From contig NC_049993.1 in assembly GCF_000003815.2 (NCBI RefSeq), positions 10,974,623-11,038,622 of the forward strand: a stretch of DNA of 64,000 bases. The letters run 5' to 3'. Under the pieces are notes generated by a model that ran no database searches, was not told the origin of the DNA, and saw only the letters and a program-made list of their open reading frames with translations. Source of the stretch: Branchiostoma floridae. Its lineage: Eukaryota; Chordata; Leptocardii; Amphioxiformes; Branchiostomatidae. Below, one piece after another: positions 33,798 to 46,126 of this stretch; within the stretch, counting starts at the first letter, position 1, and every line of letters starts with the position of its first letter. The translations under genes and the position numbers were made by a program.

Positions 33798-36566
33798 ATG
33801 ACTGAACCATTAGTCGGCAGCATCCGCCGCTACACAAAGTACACGGCGCTCTGTATACTTCTCTTCAGCAACGTGGGGATGTACTATTTTCTGGTAGGTT
33901 ATTCGGACTCGTTTCTCCGAACAATCCATCCGTTTGATTCCATGGCATTCTGATAAATGTATTTGCATCCATCGACAAGTTGATGATTCGCTTATAATTC
34001 ATGAATTTTACCTGCCTCTTTTTCAGTCAATCATAACTGATTTAAGTGTTCTTTGTTCTAGTGTTCTTCATGTCATAAAGGGGTTCATGAAGATCACGAA
34101 ATTCAACAATGATGGACCTTGATGATAATACCAGAAGTTAAAATGTGGATGATGTGAACTGAAGCACGTTCCCTATTAAATTCATTCATTGGCAAAATCA
34201 TGTCCGAAGGATAATTACACGTGCAGTCTCAAAGTAAGAATGAAGTAATGATGTACTTACCGCACTAGTTTCTTGAACTATAAGGTACCACTTTTACTAT
34301 AATGTTGATGCGTTTAACTTCTTATTGGAAGGCAGTGGATAATGAACTACCCCACGTTCTGCAATGAGAGGTATCTGACTGAACAAAATACAGCCGATCC
34401 CCAAATGTATCTCCCTTCTCTTGTTTTTGTTGTCCCATCACAGAAAGGTTACTGGAACATCGAGTACATCTACGCCAATCAACTGGGCTATTTGGTGACG
34501 TCACCGAAATCAACATTTCGAGTTGGGGAAGAATTAAGTGTGGTCATCTCAGCTCGACACAAGCATAATATGACCGCAAACGTCGGTGACTTTTTACGGG
34601 CCTCTATTTCAACATCTAATTCACGTTCAAGTGCTGTCGGCATCATCAAAGACAACGCCGATGGCACGTACACTGTGACGTTTCGACTCTTATGGACAGG
34701 AAATGTTAAAATTAATATCCAACTTATCAGTTCTCGACAAACTGTAGATATCATAGAACGAACTGCTCTTGATTTTCCCGCCGACAAGGTCATGTTTCGC
34801 AGACGCTACCAGAACGGAAGCAAAGAGGAAGTTCAGGTGCTGTGTAACGTGTATCCCGAAGTCTTGCACGGAGACGGCGGCGTGTGTAATTATTCGGACC
34901 CGCACGCGGGGGCACGGTGGTTCTGTGAGAAGGCGGTGACAGTTCCCTGTGACGCCTGGGGCTTCCACGGCGTCCACATGTACAGGGCGATGAGAGACAT
35001 GCTAGAGAAGGGAGAAGAGAGTCGTTTCAGGAAGTACGTGTATCGAACACAAATATAGTAGTAGGGATAGTAGGGAATAGGTTACATGTTATGGGGTTTA
35101 TGTTGTTTGCTCAAGACAAACTAATCGTTACATTTGCAAAAGTTATCAAATTTGATATCAGGACTATTTCTGTACAAGTACCACAAATGATACAACCTGA
35201 TGACAGTGATGATAGTAACACTCAGCAGGAGTACAGTAGAATAAACGGTAGAATAATTCATCATCTTGAATGGTTTCTTCCATAGCACATTTTCCAACGG
35301 TGAAGCAAACGCAGCAAGAATTCCTCTCTCTGGAGACCCAGATAGAGTCTACGTCATGGAAGGTAGGATTATTATATATGATTTTTCTCTTCATTTCTCG
35401 GCGTTAGTCTCCTACGTAGACTAGCAGTACTCGCCTGTAGCCTATACAAAATACCTCGGGCTGATCCGGGTTGTGGTTTCCACTTTTGTGGGTGTGGCAT
35501 CAAACCACCTGTCAGCCAATCAGAGATTCCGCTTTACCGTTAAGGTGAAATATCTAGGCGATTCTCTGATTCGTTGACAACTACTTTTGTGGCTAAGCCC
35601 ACAAAATTAGAATCCTCAGTCTCGTTCAGCAGAGTCTCCCATTCTGGCTCCCAGTGTATATTGTATAGACTGCGAGCAAGGATCTGCGAGGGGAGGGGAG
35701 TGTGCTCGATGTTAGATAGTATAATTCATTGACTCTGTTGATCATGATATTTCAGTTTCACACTTCAGTTCTGCAGACTTCACTGAAAATCGTACTGTTG
35801 TAACTTAGGCATGGATCTCTTGGCCAACCGCACCCACTGCATGCCGGGACATCCCAACCCTCCCATCTCCGGTTATTTCCATCATGGCGTCTGGCAGTCG
35901 CTAGTCTGTGAAAACAGGCATTTCTCCACAGTACCAGAGTGGCAGCAATGTCTCACAGACAAGACCATGCACTTCTTTGGGGATTCCACCATACGACAAT
36001 GGTACGAAGAACTCGTGAAGATCTTGCACATGACTGAGATACCTATTCCAGACGCCGTTCACAACACGGGTCCACTGCTTGCTCACGACTCAATAAATAA
36101 CATAACGGTGAAGTTTCGAATCCACGGACCACCTGTTAGGTCAACTTGGACTCCGACGTTTCACCTTAAGTACGTCGCTAACGCCATTGATGAGATCGAA
36201 GGTGGACCAAACGATGTAGTCGGCATTTCTGTCTGGGCTCACTTCACCTCGTTCCCTGTGGACATCTATAAAGAAAGACTGTTCGCGATCCGGGTTGCTG
36301 TAGAACGGCTACTCAACCGGAGTCCGGGGACTGTGGTCGTCATCAAGTCTGCAAACACGCGCATGGGCAACGAACTGATCGGAGGCAACTGGCTGGGTCA
36401 CAAGTTGGACCTGATCATGAGAGAAGTGTTCGCCGGGATGCAGGTTGTTTTTGTTGACGCGTGGGAGATGACTAATGCCCACTGGAACAAGGACAACATT
36501 CACCCTGCCTCTGAAATAGTCAAGCAAGAACTTGAGTTCCTATGTTCTTTTATTTGCCCACTTTGA
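33798..36566 (+). CDS. NXPE-family protein (four coding exons)
   Basis: Exons 33798-33893, 34444-35033, 35286-35362 and 35809-36566 (TGA); all phases agree and give 506 residues. Residues 16-32 form a signal anchor (YTALCILLFSNVGMYYFL), fitting a type II Golgi/ER protein. Exon 2 is the neurexophilin-like Ig-type domain (FRVGEELSVVI, VGDFLRASI, DNADGTYTVTFRLLWTGNV). Exon 4 is the SGNH/PC-esterase-like domain: the nucleophile motif is GDSTIRQW, and the C-terminal D-x-x-H is in DNIHPAS. Human NXPE1 has been linked to sialic-acid O-acetylation; a related carbohydrate acyl-transfer role here is inference. Exon 2 may instead begin at 34336 (adds 36 residues), but the acceptor before 34444 has a far better pyrimidine tract. 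The length is close to the 540-560 residues of vertebrate members. Confidence 0.9.
35484..35606. mobile_element. Fold-back element in NXPE intron 3
   Basis: Imperfect inverted repeat. The left arm TTTTGTGGGTGTGGC ... GTCAGCCAATCAGAGATTC pairs with the right arm, whose complement reads TTTTGTGGGCTTAGCC ... GTCAACGAATCAGAGAATC. It looks like an old MITE or a folded SINE-like repeat. It does not touch the splice sites. Confidence 0.7.
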
Positions 36567-36623
36567 TATATATACATATATGAATTGTGTCCTTTGAATT
36601 ACCCATCTCTATCACCAGTGTCG

Positions 36624-36815
36624 AAATGGTTACTACCCACAGTGTCCTCATAAAAGTCAGCAGGCGCGGAAGTTTTGAATCCGTCCAGTTTCTCTTGTCG
36701 TCTGGAATGGCCCGATAACATTCCAATGTTGTTGTTTTCTGTAACGTTTAACTTACCAGAACAGAATGCGTGTTTTTTGGAATTTCCGAGAAGCACACTT
36801 ACTTTTTTTGTTCAG
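36624..36815. repeat. Dispersed repeat, copy 2
   Basis: Related to 22334-22540 in the same orientation (see shared blocks there). It begins about 60 bp after the NXPE stop codon and could therefore form part of its 3' UTR. Confidence 0.75.
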
Positions 36816-37011
36816 TCATGAATTGCTAGTATTCGACTCTGTTAGCCTTTATCTAAAATGTGGTGAAATGATGAGCATCCGAGAGTCGTTGTTTTTTCTA
36901 TGACCAACATAATCGAGGACAAGTAGATATTACACATTCTTATAAGAAGGCTTACAAGTTATCAGACCAATCATAATGAGAAAAAAAAACGTATTTATAT
37001 TTATATTTTGT

Positions 37012-37023
37012 TATTGTATGGAT
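37012..37023. repeat. Target-site duplication, left
   Basis: TATTGTATGGAT, identical to 39304-39315; together they bracket the retrotransposon. Confidence 0.9.
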
Positions 37024-38619
37024 ATTAAGAGTTCCTCCCTCAGTGTATGGTCTCTGTGTGGTGTTTTTGCCAATTACCATGACCTGAGTCTTCTTGGCAT
37101 TTGCCTTGAGTCCGGCTAGAGAGCTGTTCTTACATAACAGGTCAGTAGTTTCCTGCAGGCCGGGTTTTGTGTTGTCCAGTAAGGCCATATCATCAGCATA
37201 GTCAGTATCCATGACCGATACCAATGGCTGTTGAGGAGTTTCCTGAATCAACACTGCACCTGCGCTGAGTCGTTTGTTTTGTTCCGTGAGGTAGGCTGCC
37301 AAGTTGATGCACACATTAAAAACTGGTGGACCCTGTATGTCGCCCTGGCCCGTTCCGGATTCAACATCGAACCAATTGGACTGTTCCCCATTGACTCTTA
37401 CTGCGCTCACTGTCTTGTTGAAGAAAGCCTGTAAGACTCGAATGTACTTAGCAGGAAGGCCATAGAAAGAAAAGGCTTTCCAGATGAATTCTCGTTTGAT
37501 ACTGTCAAAAGCAGCCTTGAAGTCAATAAAGTTTATGTACAGTGGGATGTTATATTCAATACTTCTGTGGATGATTGTTTGAAGAGAATAAATCTGGTCA
37601 ATGCATGATCTGTTCTTCCGAAAGCCACACTGATTTTCCCTCAGCAGATTTTCCAGTCCCTTGTTGATGCGCCTCAGGATAACAATTTGGAAGAGCTTCG
37701 ATGCTGTTGACCTGAGTGTTATCCCCCTGTTGTTCCCGCAGATTGTAGTGTCACCCTTCTTTGGCAGCACAACGATTATACCCTTAGCCCAGTCCTCAGG
37801 GATAACCTCACCATACCAAACCTTGGCAAAAAGAGCTTCCAACGCCTTCGTTAATCCCATCGCACCGTACTTAAGTTGCTCGTTGGCTATTTCATCCACT
37901 CCCGGAGATTTGTGGTTTTTCAGTTTTTTAAGGGCATCCTGGATTTCTTCACCTGTTGGCGGACCATCATCATCTCCAAGGTAGGTAAAACTGGGGACCC
38001 CTGGTATGCTATCTAGCTCAGTTAAATCAGTATCTTCCTGTTGCGGGTTCAATAACTCTGAGAAGTGTTCGGCCCACCGTTTCCGTTGAGCGTCGGGATC
38101 AGAAATCAACTTTCCAGACTTGTCTCTGACTGCCGAGGACTTCTTACTGCGTTTGTTTGACAAGATTTTGATCTTCTGCCAAACTTCTCGCTGATTTCCT
38201 TGTTTCGCTGCATCCTCTAGATCCGTGGCCACTCTAAGAGCCCAGTTATTATCATCAACTTTGCAACTTTTCTTCACCATTTTGTTTAACCGTGAGTATT
38301 CTGACTTGTTCACATCAGATGTTGGATCACGTCTTTTAACCTGAGCTCGCTTCATAATGAGTTCTTTTGTCTTCTGTGATAGGTGTTGCTGTCGTCTTTT
38401 CTTTGGACGGTCACCAAGCACTTCAGATGAGGCAGAGTGAACAACCACTTTAAACTTCTCCCATGTGTCCTCAATGTGTTCATCTTCTACATACAAACAT
38501 TCAAAACGATTCTTTAACTCGATGTTATACTCTGTGACCTTTGTTCCATCACGTAGATGTTCCAAAGCTGGAAAAGACCGTTGTGTAGCTTTCAGTTTGT
38601 CTACTGCTTTTAGTTTGAC
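37024..38619 (-). pseudogene. Inverted reverse-transcriptase segment of the retrotransposon
   Basis: About 530 codons on the minus strand without a stop. A basic linker and a region containing DKSGKLISDPDAQRKRWAEH (typical upstream of LINE RT domains) come first, then the RT motifs: VVLPKKGD, NNRGITL, LRENQCGFRKNRSCIDQI, INFIDFKAAFDS (catalytic Asp), GTGQGDIQGPPVFNV, and YADDMALL (catalytic Asp pair). The frame then leaves the element at 37024 and reads 24 unrelated residues of flanking DNA. Not expressible as a normal product because its C-terminal part is on the other strand. Confidence 0.93.
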
Positions 38620-39276
38620 TTGGAGGTGGAAGGATATCCTGTTGAACAAGTCAGCACTTTTACTTACCTGGGGACCACATTCACTAGTGATGGAACATTA
38701 GACACTGAAATCTCAAAGCGTATCCAAAAAGCTGCTGGCGCCTTTGCTCAACTTGGCAAGATTTGGAATAACAGTAACATTCTTCCGTCAACTAAGATCC
38801 GTATCTACGAAGCAGCAGTCATCACAATCCTTACATATGGGAGTGAAGTCTGGGTAACCACCAAGACACAGAGCAGAAGGCTGGAAGTATTCCACCAGAG
38901 GTGCCTTAGGAGAATTCTTCGCATCAGATGGTACCACCGTGTTGCCAACTTACACATACTGCAACAAGCAGAGACTACAAGTGTTGAAGCGATTGTGGCT
39001 GCCAGCAAGCTTAGATGGTTGGGGCACATCCTTAGAATGACCAGGGAGAGGCTCCCAAGACTGCTGTTGGAGTGGACACCGAATCACGGCAAAAGGTCAA
39101 GGGGAAGGCCCAGACAGACGTGGTTGAACAGCGTGATGGAAGACTTGAAGTTGATCACAGGGAATAACAGACTGAGGGTGCGCGAGGTTGAAGCAATGGC
39201 CCAGGACCGCCCGGAGTGGCGCAGAATGGTGCGAAAGAGACGTCAACGCCTTGGTGCAGGCCACTCACCAAGCTGA
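38620..39276 (+). pseudogene. Forward C-terminal segment of the retrotransposon ORF
   Basis: About 218 codons to TGA. It carries the conserved post-RT region of these elements: TFTYLGTTFTSDG, KIRIYEAAVITILTYGSEVW, RRLEVFHQRCLRRIL, KLRWLGHILRM and KRSRGRPRQTWL. The breakpoint with the inverted segment lies at about 38610-38623. Confidence 0.93.
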
Positions 39277-39303
39277 GGAGACCTAACCAAGTATCAAAGT
39301 AAG

Positions 39304-39315
39304 TATTGTATGGAT
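39304..39315. repeat. Target-site duplication, right
   Basis: TATTGTATGGAT, second copy, directly after the element's AAGTAAG end. Confidence 0.9.
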
Positions 39316-39872
39316 GACCACATGCACTACTAAGATGACCACAAGCTTTTATTTCAGAGCTGTGATATTTGCAGCAATGATGAACTCATGATGAAATAAT
39401 CAGACGCACTTGTGTTCCTATGTTATTTCATTTGTCTCCTTTGATAATATGGGTATCATTTTGGTTTCGTCCCGAAGAAGATCCGGTAACATTATTTCAT
39501 AACACTAGAATGCAATCTACTGAATGTCCTTTGGGTCACACCAACGAATTATTACGTAACCATTTTACTCTACACCTGACCCACCTTGCGAAGTGCAGCA
39601 GCGCTATCTATTGGTCCTGATGAAAACTGCACATTTTCAATTTGATAACTGACAAACAATACACGCGCCAGGCCATTTCGTGTCACATCTTATGTAATTA
39701 AGGTTTGAAGAGGGCGTTTTCTCTGAAAATGTGCCACTAAATTTTAGATTGACAATGTTCGGTGTAGACTTTCAGAGTTGGTCCAAAAAATTTTTGGTTC
39801 ATTTCTTTAGGCCTGTAAATACCCCTAATATAAAGTGCCCAGTCCCGTCGACGTACGTCATCATAAAACAAG

Positions 39873-40622
39873 ATGGCGGCATTGTTTGAAATGCTTCTCC
39901 GAGGCCGAATAAGAGTGCTTGAAACTGGACATTTTGGACACTTGACAAAGAGGACCACTGTTGAGGGTGAGTTGCAATGACCTGGAACGTTAACGGATGG
40001 GTTTATGATGCCCTAGAACTTCGCTCATTTTCACGAAGCTTGTTTTCACATTTTCTTCAATACCGTGAAATTCTGATTAGTGGACTACACTGGACAAGAT
40101 TCATTTTGTAGACAGAAATTAACCTTAATTGGCAATTCTGTGCAACACCTTCTTTCTTTTATTTTCAAACTTATAGATGTTCGGTTATATCAGTAGAACT
40201 CTCTACCATAAGGAACATTTCTTGATTGCACTTTGCTTAAAATCCGACGGGTGACGCTTGTGCTTTGAAAATGCCCGATGGTTCCCGTGAGAAGATTGCT
40301 TTTTATTGACCGAATGAAGCATTTTCTTCCAGCTTCCTTACGCCCACGCTCCCCGTTATGATCCTGCCCATACGGCCTTTCATATTTAAAAAAAGGATTT
40401 CAAAAGAGGAAGTGTATTTTTAGCCTTTCCCGATGACTTTGACCAATACTGAATCTCAACAGTCAACAGCATCTTTAAAATGCACTATGTACTATGTACT
40501 ATGTACAAAGAGTGTCTCTTCTCTCTATGCAACACTACATGTGAAACTACATTAATGCAATGGGCCAAAGCTATATCTTTCTTACAGGATCGCATGCATA
40601 TTCTGTGACGGGAGGATACTAG
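39873..40622 (+). CDS. Candidate small two-exon gene, possibly mitochondrial protein
   Basis: Exon 1 (39873-39966) starts in AAGATGGCGGC, a typical animal housekeeping initiator/YY1 context, and encodes MAALFEMLLRGRIRVLE, then TGHFGHLTKRTTVE, ending at the strong donor GTGAGT (phase 1). The arginine-rich, acid-poor start resembles a mitochondrial presequence. A good acceptor (TTTCTTACAG) at 40587 joins in phase to GSHAYSVTGGY and TAG at 40620-40622, giving 42 residues. A GTAATA donor overlaps the stop, so the transcript may be spliced further. No family recognised. Exon 1 is more credible than exon 2. Confidence 0.42.
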
Positions 40623-43600
40623 TAATACAACATTAAAGTGAAACTTTGTTTCTTTGTATCCGTTTTGAATTGCAACATAACGTTAACATAATGATTCCTC
40701 AACGGAAATTGTGATGTAATATCTGCAACAAGGATGAAATGCGCACACCAGGCGATGGGCGAGACAATAGTAAAAACACCTTAGCTAGATGGCGCAAAGA
40801 AAGAGTGACGTAAAGACAGTAATTTACCTGATATGATGTAACGTGTTTATTTAAATAAAACATAAGGACCGTATTATGTATTCATAGAACTTTTGGAAAA
40901 AGACCCAAAACTAAGTTGGCCCAAGACCGACACTTGAAGAAATATCACGCTTCTAAAGATAGAACAACGCGTGGCAGTGTTGCCAATCACAATACAAGTG
41001 TGGTGTAAAAGTCGACCTTGCCCGTCACTTGGAGCATTTCACAATATCTCCTCACGTTTCTCTAGCCGTGGCGGACCGTCATCGGGGACATGCGGATTGT
41101 AGTCGGCCCGAGACGACGGTCCCTCCCGGCTGTCATATCTCACCGGGACGCTACAAGATGAATGTGGCTCAACGGACTGGAAAATGAAAGTGTTGCTGGG
41201 GTGTCGATAAGTTAATCAGGCTAATGTATGGGCGCGCGGACACACCGCCCTGGGGACGAGTGATGGATAAGGTGGAACGGCCGACGAAATTCGTCTTCGC
41301 ACAAAAGTGGGTTCGGGCGCGCTCACGAATCAATCATCGCGGCTTGTCGAGCCTGACGGGGCGTGCGGCGGCTGGCGAGGCGGGCATCCTGCTTTTGTTC
41401 TTCTTCTTTCTATCCCCTCCTGATGACGACAAACTCTCTGTCCCAGGAAAGTTTTTTTTACTGTATTTGCGACTACAACTGTTGAACCTGCTGTATACAG
41501 TTTTTTGTTGTTGTTGTTTTTGTCGTAGCTCAAATGGTGTAGTTTTGTACGAGATGTCCTTTGAAAGTTTGATCATGAATCCATCTTACTATGCTAAGGA
41601 ACGCTCGAGCTCGGAAGAAAAACTGAAAATAAAAGAAACTGGAGGCAACACGACATACTGCAACAATTTGTGAACAAGCAACTGTCATTTTCCATTGATG
41701 AAAATGTTGGCACGGGCGCTGTGAGAACACGACAACAAGCCTCGCGATATCACCGAAAGAGCAGCTCCAGCCACGGAACATTAGAACACTGATGTACCGG
41801 CTGATATATCGCGTTGTCTGGTTCAGATGAGAGGTCCCACATTGGCGGACTGACCATCAGACCATGACACCCCGCTACACATCCCGGCATCGGGAATGAA
41901 TCCGTACATGTGTTGGAATCACAGAGATCGATTCGGAGCGTGCGACTTGCCTGCCACTAAGAAATTAAGCGATTCGTCACTGACAGGTCCAGTAAGAGGA
42001 TCTGTGACCAGTAATAGCTGCTGACACACGTGTAAGTAACGAGCACGACCTCCAGGCACACAGTGGATCTGTCACTTGGTAGCGGAGGGTGACCGTGTCC
42101 TCTCCCCACACCATCCGCACACAGTCGGTAGTCTCTACCTGACTCCAGACTGACTACGCTGGCTATTTTATGGAGAACGAGATATCAAACCCGGAAAGTT
42201 CCGCTGCAGTACCATAGCAAGTCACTAGGGAGCCCAAAATCTCATCCTTTCAAGTTATCATTAAGACCTACCCACGTACCAAATATCAATACATCCATCA
42301 AGGCATTCTGGAGTTATGCTGGTCTCCGAGAGACACACATTTTTTAAGTCTTACTCCGGGGCTTCCATCCCTGATCAACTTTTTTGATATAAATGATGAC
42401 CTTTTTTCTGAGAAACGTACGTTTGCCAAAAAGGTTAATACATTTTCGGGGACGCGCCTCTATCTCTCTCTCTCTCTTCCTGTAACTTTTCAATGGTTGA
42501 AAAGCATTTTTTAAACTTTCGTCACAGAAATAGATGTGATCATAAAGAGGCATATGCACTTTTAAACACCTGCAGTTCGGAAGGACGTCACCAGGGGGAT
42601 GGAATACACAAACCAACAACCTAAACTAACGATACCCGGAAACATGGCACTGAAAACGCATCCTGATTGGACGTTTACTTCAACGTTTAGGTCCTTGAAA
42701 CTCGGTCACCTTGTACGGTATTCCGTCAAGCTCCAGAAATGAGTCTCCGAATCGTGTTTTTCCCGCGGATTTGGGCAAGTCTGTGACGTTGATGAATCAA
42801 CTAATTTATTTTGGGCGGACCTTGAACCCACCACGCGTCATCCCTGTCGCCATGGTGATGGATGGGGCTACACATCCAGGCAGTGTGTCGTCTGCAAAGT
42901 CGCCTCTTGTAATTAATGCCCGCTCTCTTGACTCTGCTGCATAATCAGCGCTCCATTCAGCCGCAAAGCAAATAGGTAACGCCACGGGAGAACCGTGGTT
43001 TCTGAACTAGTGTGCAGAGAACGGTGACTAGTGGGGGATGTTTTACCTCACCCGTTATCTGGCATGCGCATCCGATCGTTAAACAAGATTTCTTCTCAGT
43101 ATCCAGAAAAAAAAGTTTATTTTACTTAAGTCCTTTAGGCCAACAATAGGTGAAGACATGGCTGATACACATTACACTCTAGTTTATGATATGATATCAA
43201 GTTCAGACATGGCGCACACAACGTACTTGAGTATAGTGCTGCACATTTGTAACACGCGTTTCCGAGGGCTCAATTTGTTCAATTTTTTAAAGATATCCCA
43301 TTCTTCTGTCCACTGTACAAAACTTGGCTAAAACAAAAAAGAATGAAGACGCTGTTCAAAAGGATTAAGGCAAAATGACAGGAATGTATTTTTCCGCCAC
43401 ACAATGAGATGTTGTAATACGTCTTTTCACTTTGTACTATCGTGAAGTAACGTCATTTTGTGAATATCACACCGAGCAAAAGTCCTCTCTGATAACAGTA
43501 AGCCATTTCCCCGTGAAAAAAGTCACTTATTCTTACATGTCCTCACCCACTGATTTATCTAGACACCATTGTTTGCAAATGGCCTTAGATCACAACAACA

Positions 43601-44800
43601 ATCATTTGTGTTGAATTGACACCCCAACATAACGGGCAAAACTCACTCAGTCACTGACAAAGGTTAAATAGCGCCACTGAATTGAGACTAACAGGTTTTA
43701 TAGTGAGGCCCCCTGTCGGAAACACAGCGTAGCCATCAATTTTCCACGGTTGAAGATAAACATGAGTTTTAAACAAAAGTTGACGGTTGGTGAAGCAGCA
43801 TGTTCCCTCAGTAGTCCCCGTGAAGCTAGAGTTGGCGCCGTACTGCGCAGGCGTCCCGCGGGTGTGGCGCTGACAGTGACGAAGTGAGTGATTACCGCCA
43901 AGATTGACCGTGATCTCGGACCCAGGCGACCGTGCAGGAGCATGATCCCGTACCCAGGCGCCCGTGCGACAGCCCGGCTCCTCTGTGATTGATCGTTAGT
44001 CTTTCACCATGCTAATTCCGAGTTTCCCCTTTTCCTCCGTGGATACCAATGAAGCAGTTCTAAAAAGAAATTGTTTGTATCTCTGCATAATAAAGTAAAG
44101 TAACGTAAAGCACGTTAGCGTATCGACCCCGAAAGAGCCTGCTGAAGAAAACGAGTCAACATGGTGAGGTCGAAGAAAGTGAAACGTTTTCAGCTTCACT
44201 TAATTTGACGCTTTGCTCAGCAGACATTAAGAATTTGATGACGAATCCACTTGCATTTGACATTATTTTGACGTCGAAAACATTCTAAGCACATTGATAT
44301 CAATTTTGATATGTCCTCTTGACTTCGGGTACTAGGTATTATCAGTTCCTATGACCTGAAGCATATGGCATAGAGAACAACTAAACAACCCACTTTCATT
44401 TGTAACGTATGTCAAATACCACCATATCATTTAGATACCTTCAGCCTCTTTAAAATGTTAGGTCTGTACATATTTCTCTTCGCGTACAATACATTCAGGA
44501 CGTAGATATGTCTTACGTAATCACGATTGAAGACTGGCATGTCTATAAACCACGTACAATGATGGAAAGGCTTTTAAGAATCCAGTCTCTGATTAAAGTC
44601 CCATTGGAACGACATTGAGACGTCTAACGTCTTTTTACTTTCTGGCGTGTCTTTCTGGCATCTGTGCCTGCTCCAGATGGAAGCCTCTCACCTGTGCGTC
44701 AGGTAGAACGGAGACGACGTCGGCAGAGCCGCCACGATCCATCAACTTGAAGTTCGCTTCTCCGGGCCACTCCCGCGGGTAAGTCACCGTAACCCGCCCA
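40623..44800. other. Intergenic DNA
   Basis: A short ACTATGT triplication lies just upstream at 40486-40506, and an AATAAA near 40854 could end the small gene. GC-richer patches at 41040-41420 and 43780-43980, and a CT repeat at 42464-42478, give no convincing exon. They may include regulatory DNA. Confidence 0.45.
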
Positions 44801-45126
44801 GCAACTCATGAATATTCATGAACCCCATTTGGGAAGCTGCTTTGAAAACTTTGGAAGGACGCCCAATCTGGATTTGTTCTTCAAGGTCATATATGATGAA
44901 AAAGTTTGTACGACTTGCTTGAAATTGACAAAATGGTAAGGAAACATTTAGCTTTGAAGAACCAGCAACTCATGAATATTCACGGACCTATTTGGAAAGC
45001 TGTTTAAAAGAAAACTTCGCAGGGACGCCCAACATGGACTTGTGTTCTTCAAGTGCAGACATGAAGAGAAATGTTTATGGAAATTGATTAAGAGTGACAA
45101 CATGGTACGAGAACATCTGACTTTGG
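44801..45126. repeat. Tandem duplication of a 163-bp unit
   Basis: Two units, 44801-44963 and 44964 to about 45126, each starting GCAACTCATGAATATTCA, with shared GGACGCCCAA, TTCTTCAAG and ACATGGTA/AAATGGTA blocks and many substitutions. Unit 1 has the perfect palindrome TCATGAATATTCATGA (44806-44821). Confidence 0.85.
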
Positions 45127-46126
45127 ACGGTGTTACTATTTGGGGGTGGGGCTATCTTGACTTACGAATACGATGATCAATTTTCCATTTGAACTTGGCA
45201 GTCTTTTGCTGCATTATTATCGATATTCAATTAGATAGTCAATTAGAAACTAGAGGGGCGGGACAATAACTTACTTTGAAAATATCTGAGTCTACCATAG
45301 ATATATCATCTTAATATGATTGTTTATAAGGTATCTTCAGCTTAAAAATAAGGTTGACCTAATATATGTATACAGATACATGCCAACGCGTGTATGATAT
45401 GTATGCTAGTTTCAAACCTAGTTTGCGAAAAGGTTACTTATAATGTTAATGACTGGGGACTGTGAAGAAAACAATACAAGACAACTTCATAATCCTTTAA
45501 AATCAAATTTATTTGAATAAATATTTTGATAAATCGTAGGTGTTATTATATAATCTGGAAGAACAATATTCTGTGATAGATAAAGATCGATAATTAATAA
45601 GTATCGATAAATATTCTGTTAGACATTATTAGCTTTGACATAACAAATATCGGTGTCGAGATTTCCTCAGAATTTACAAAAACGATTTTGTTCATCCTTA
45701 CGTCATTGTTTTTCCAATTACATATATTTACATTTTTGTCCTATGATGCAATGTATACCCGTCGTCATATGTATAGCGTGAAGTCATAATTTACCGACGA
45801 CACCACAATATACATTTTTAAATTCTTAGTCTCATTACAATGTAGAGATGCATGTGCATAAAGTATATTTCCACATGAGTTACTTTTAATATAAATAAGC
45901 GTTCTGGTGATACATCATAGTCTGTACAAATAGCCTCCGTACATCGTAGCTTAATTCAATTCTGTAAATATATACAGCCATAACCTATTTTTGACACAAA
46001 GTAAAACAGACAACATAATGTATTGTAATACAAAAAGATAGTATTTCCTTTCGATAGGCAGGAGTGTTTTTAGTATTTTCCTTTTAAAAAAGTCCGGGAG
46101 AGTCATGATGTGTCATACCGTGTGAT
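45127..46126. other. AT-rich 3' flank of the Cerberus-like gene
   Basis: Likely contains its 3' UTR (minus-strand AATAAA around 45505-45520). No other feature recognised. Confidence 0.5.

Larger units (their letters stand above)
37024..39303 (+). mobile_element. Non-LTR retrotransposon insertion, 5'-truncated and 5'-inverted
   Basis: Bounded by identical 12-bp duplications. The right part (about 38620-39303) is the 3' end of the element in plus orientation; the left part (37024 to about 38619) is the adjoining upstream part in reverse. The coding order at the break fits: the inverted part ends in TEGGTLN at the left duplication, and the plus part resumes EVEGYPVEQV. Together they give one continuous reverse-transcriptase protein that lacks the N-terminal endonuclease (5' truncation). 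Both parts have no stop codon or frameshift, implying recent insertion. The 3' end reads CCAAGTATCAAAGTAAG, without poly(A). Clade not settled (RTE-, CR1- or jockey-like). Confidence 0.93.

Noticed and set aside
37024-38619. Host gene on the minus strand
   Set aside because: Motifs YADD, FKAAFDS and GQGD plus flanking duplications identify a retrotransposon fragment.
41224-41673. 149-codon open frame on plus
   Set aside because: Poor protein-like composition, long phenylalanine and cysteine runs from GTT/TTC tracts, no splice or family support; overlapping frames on the other strand are equally open.
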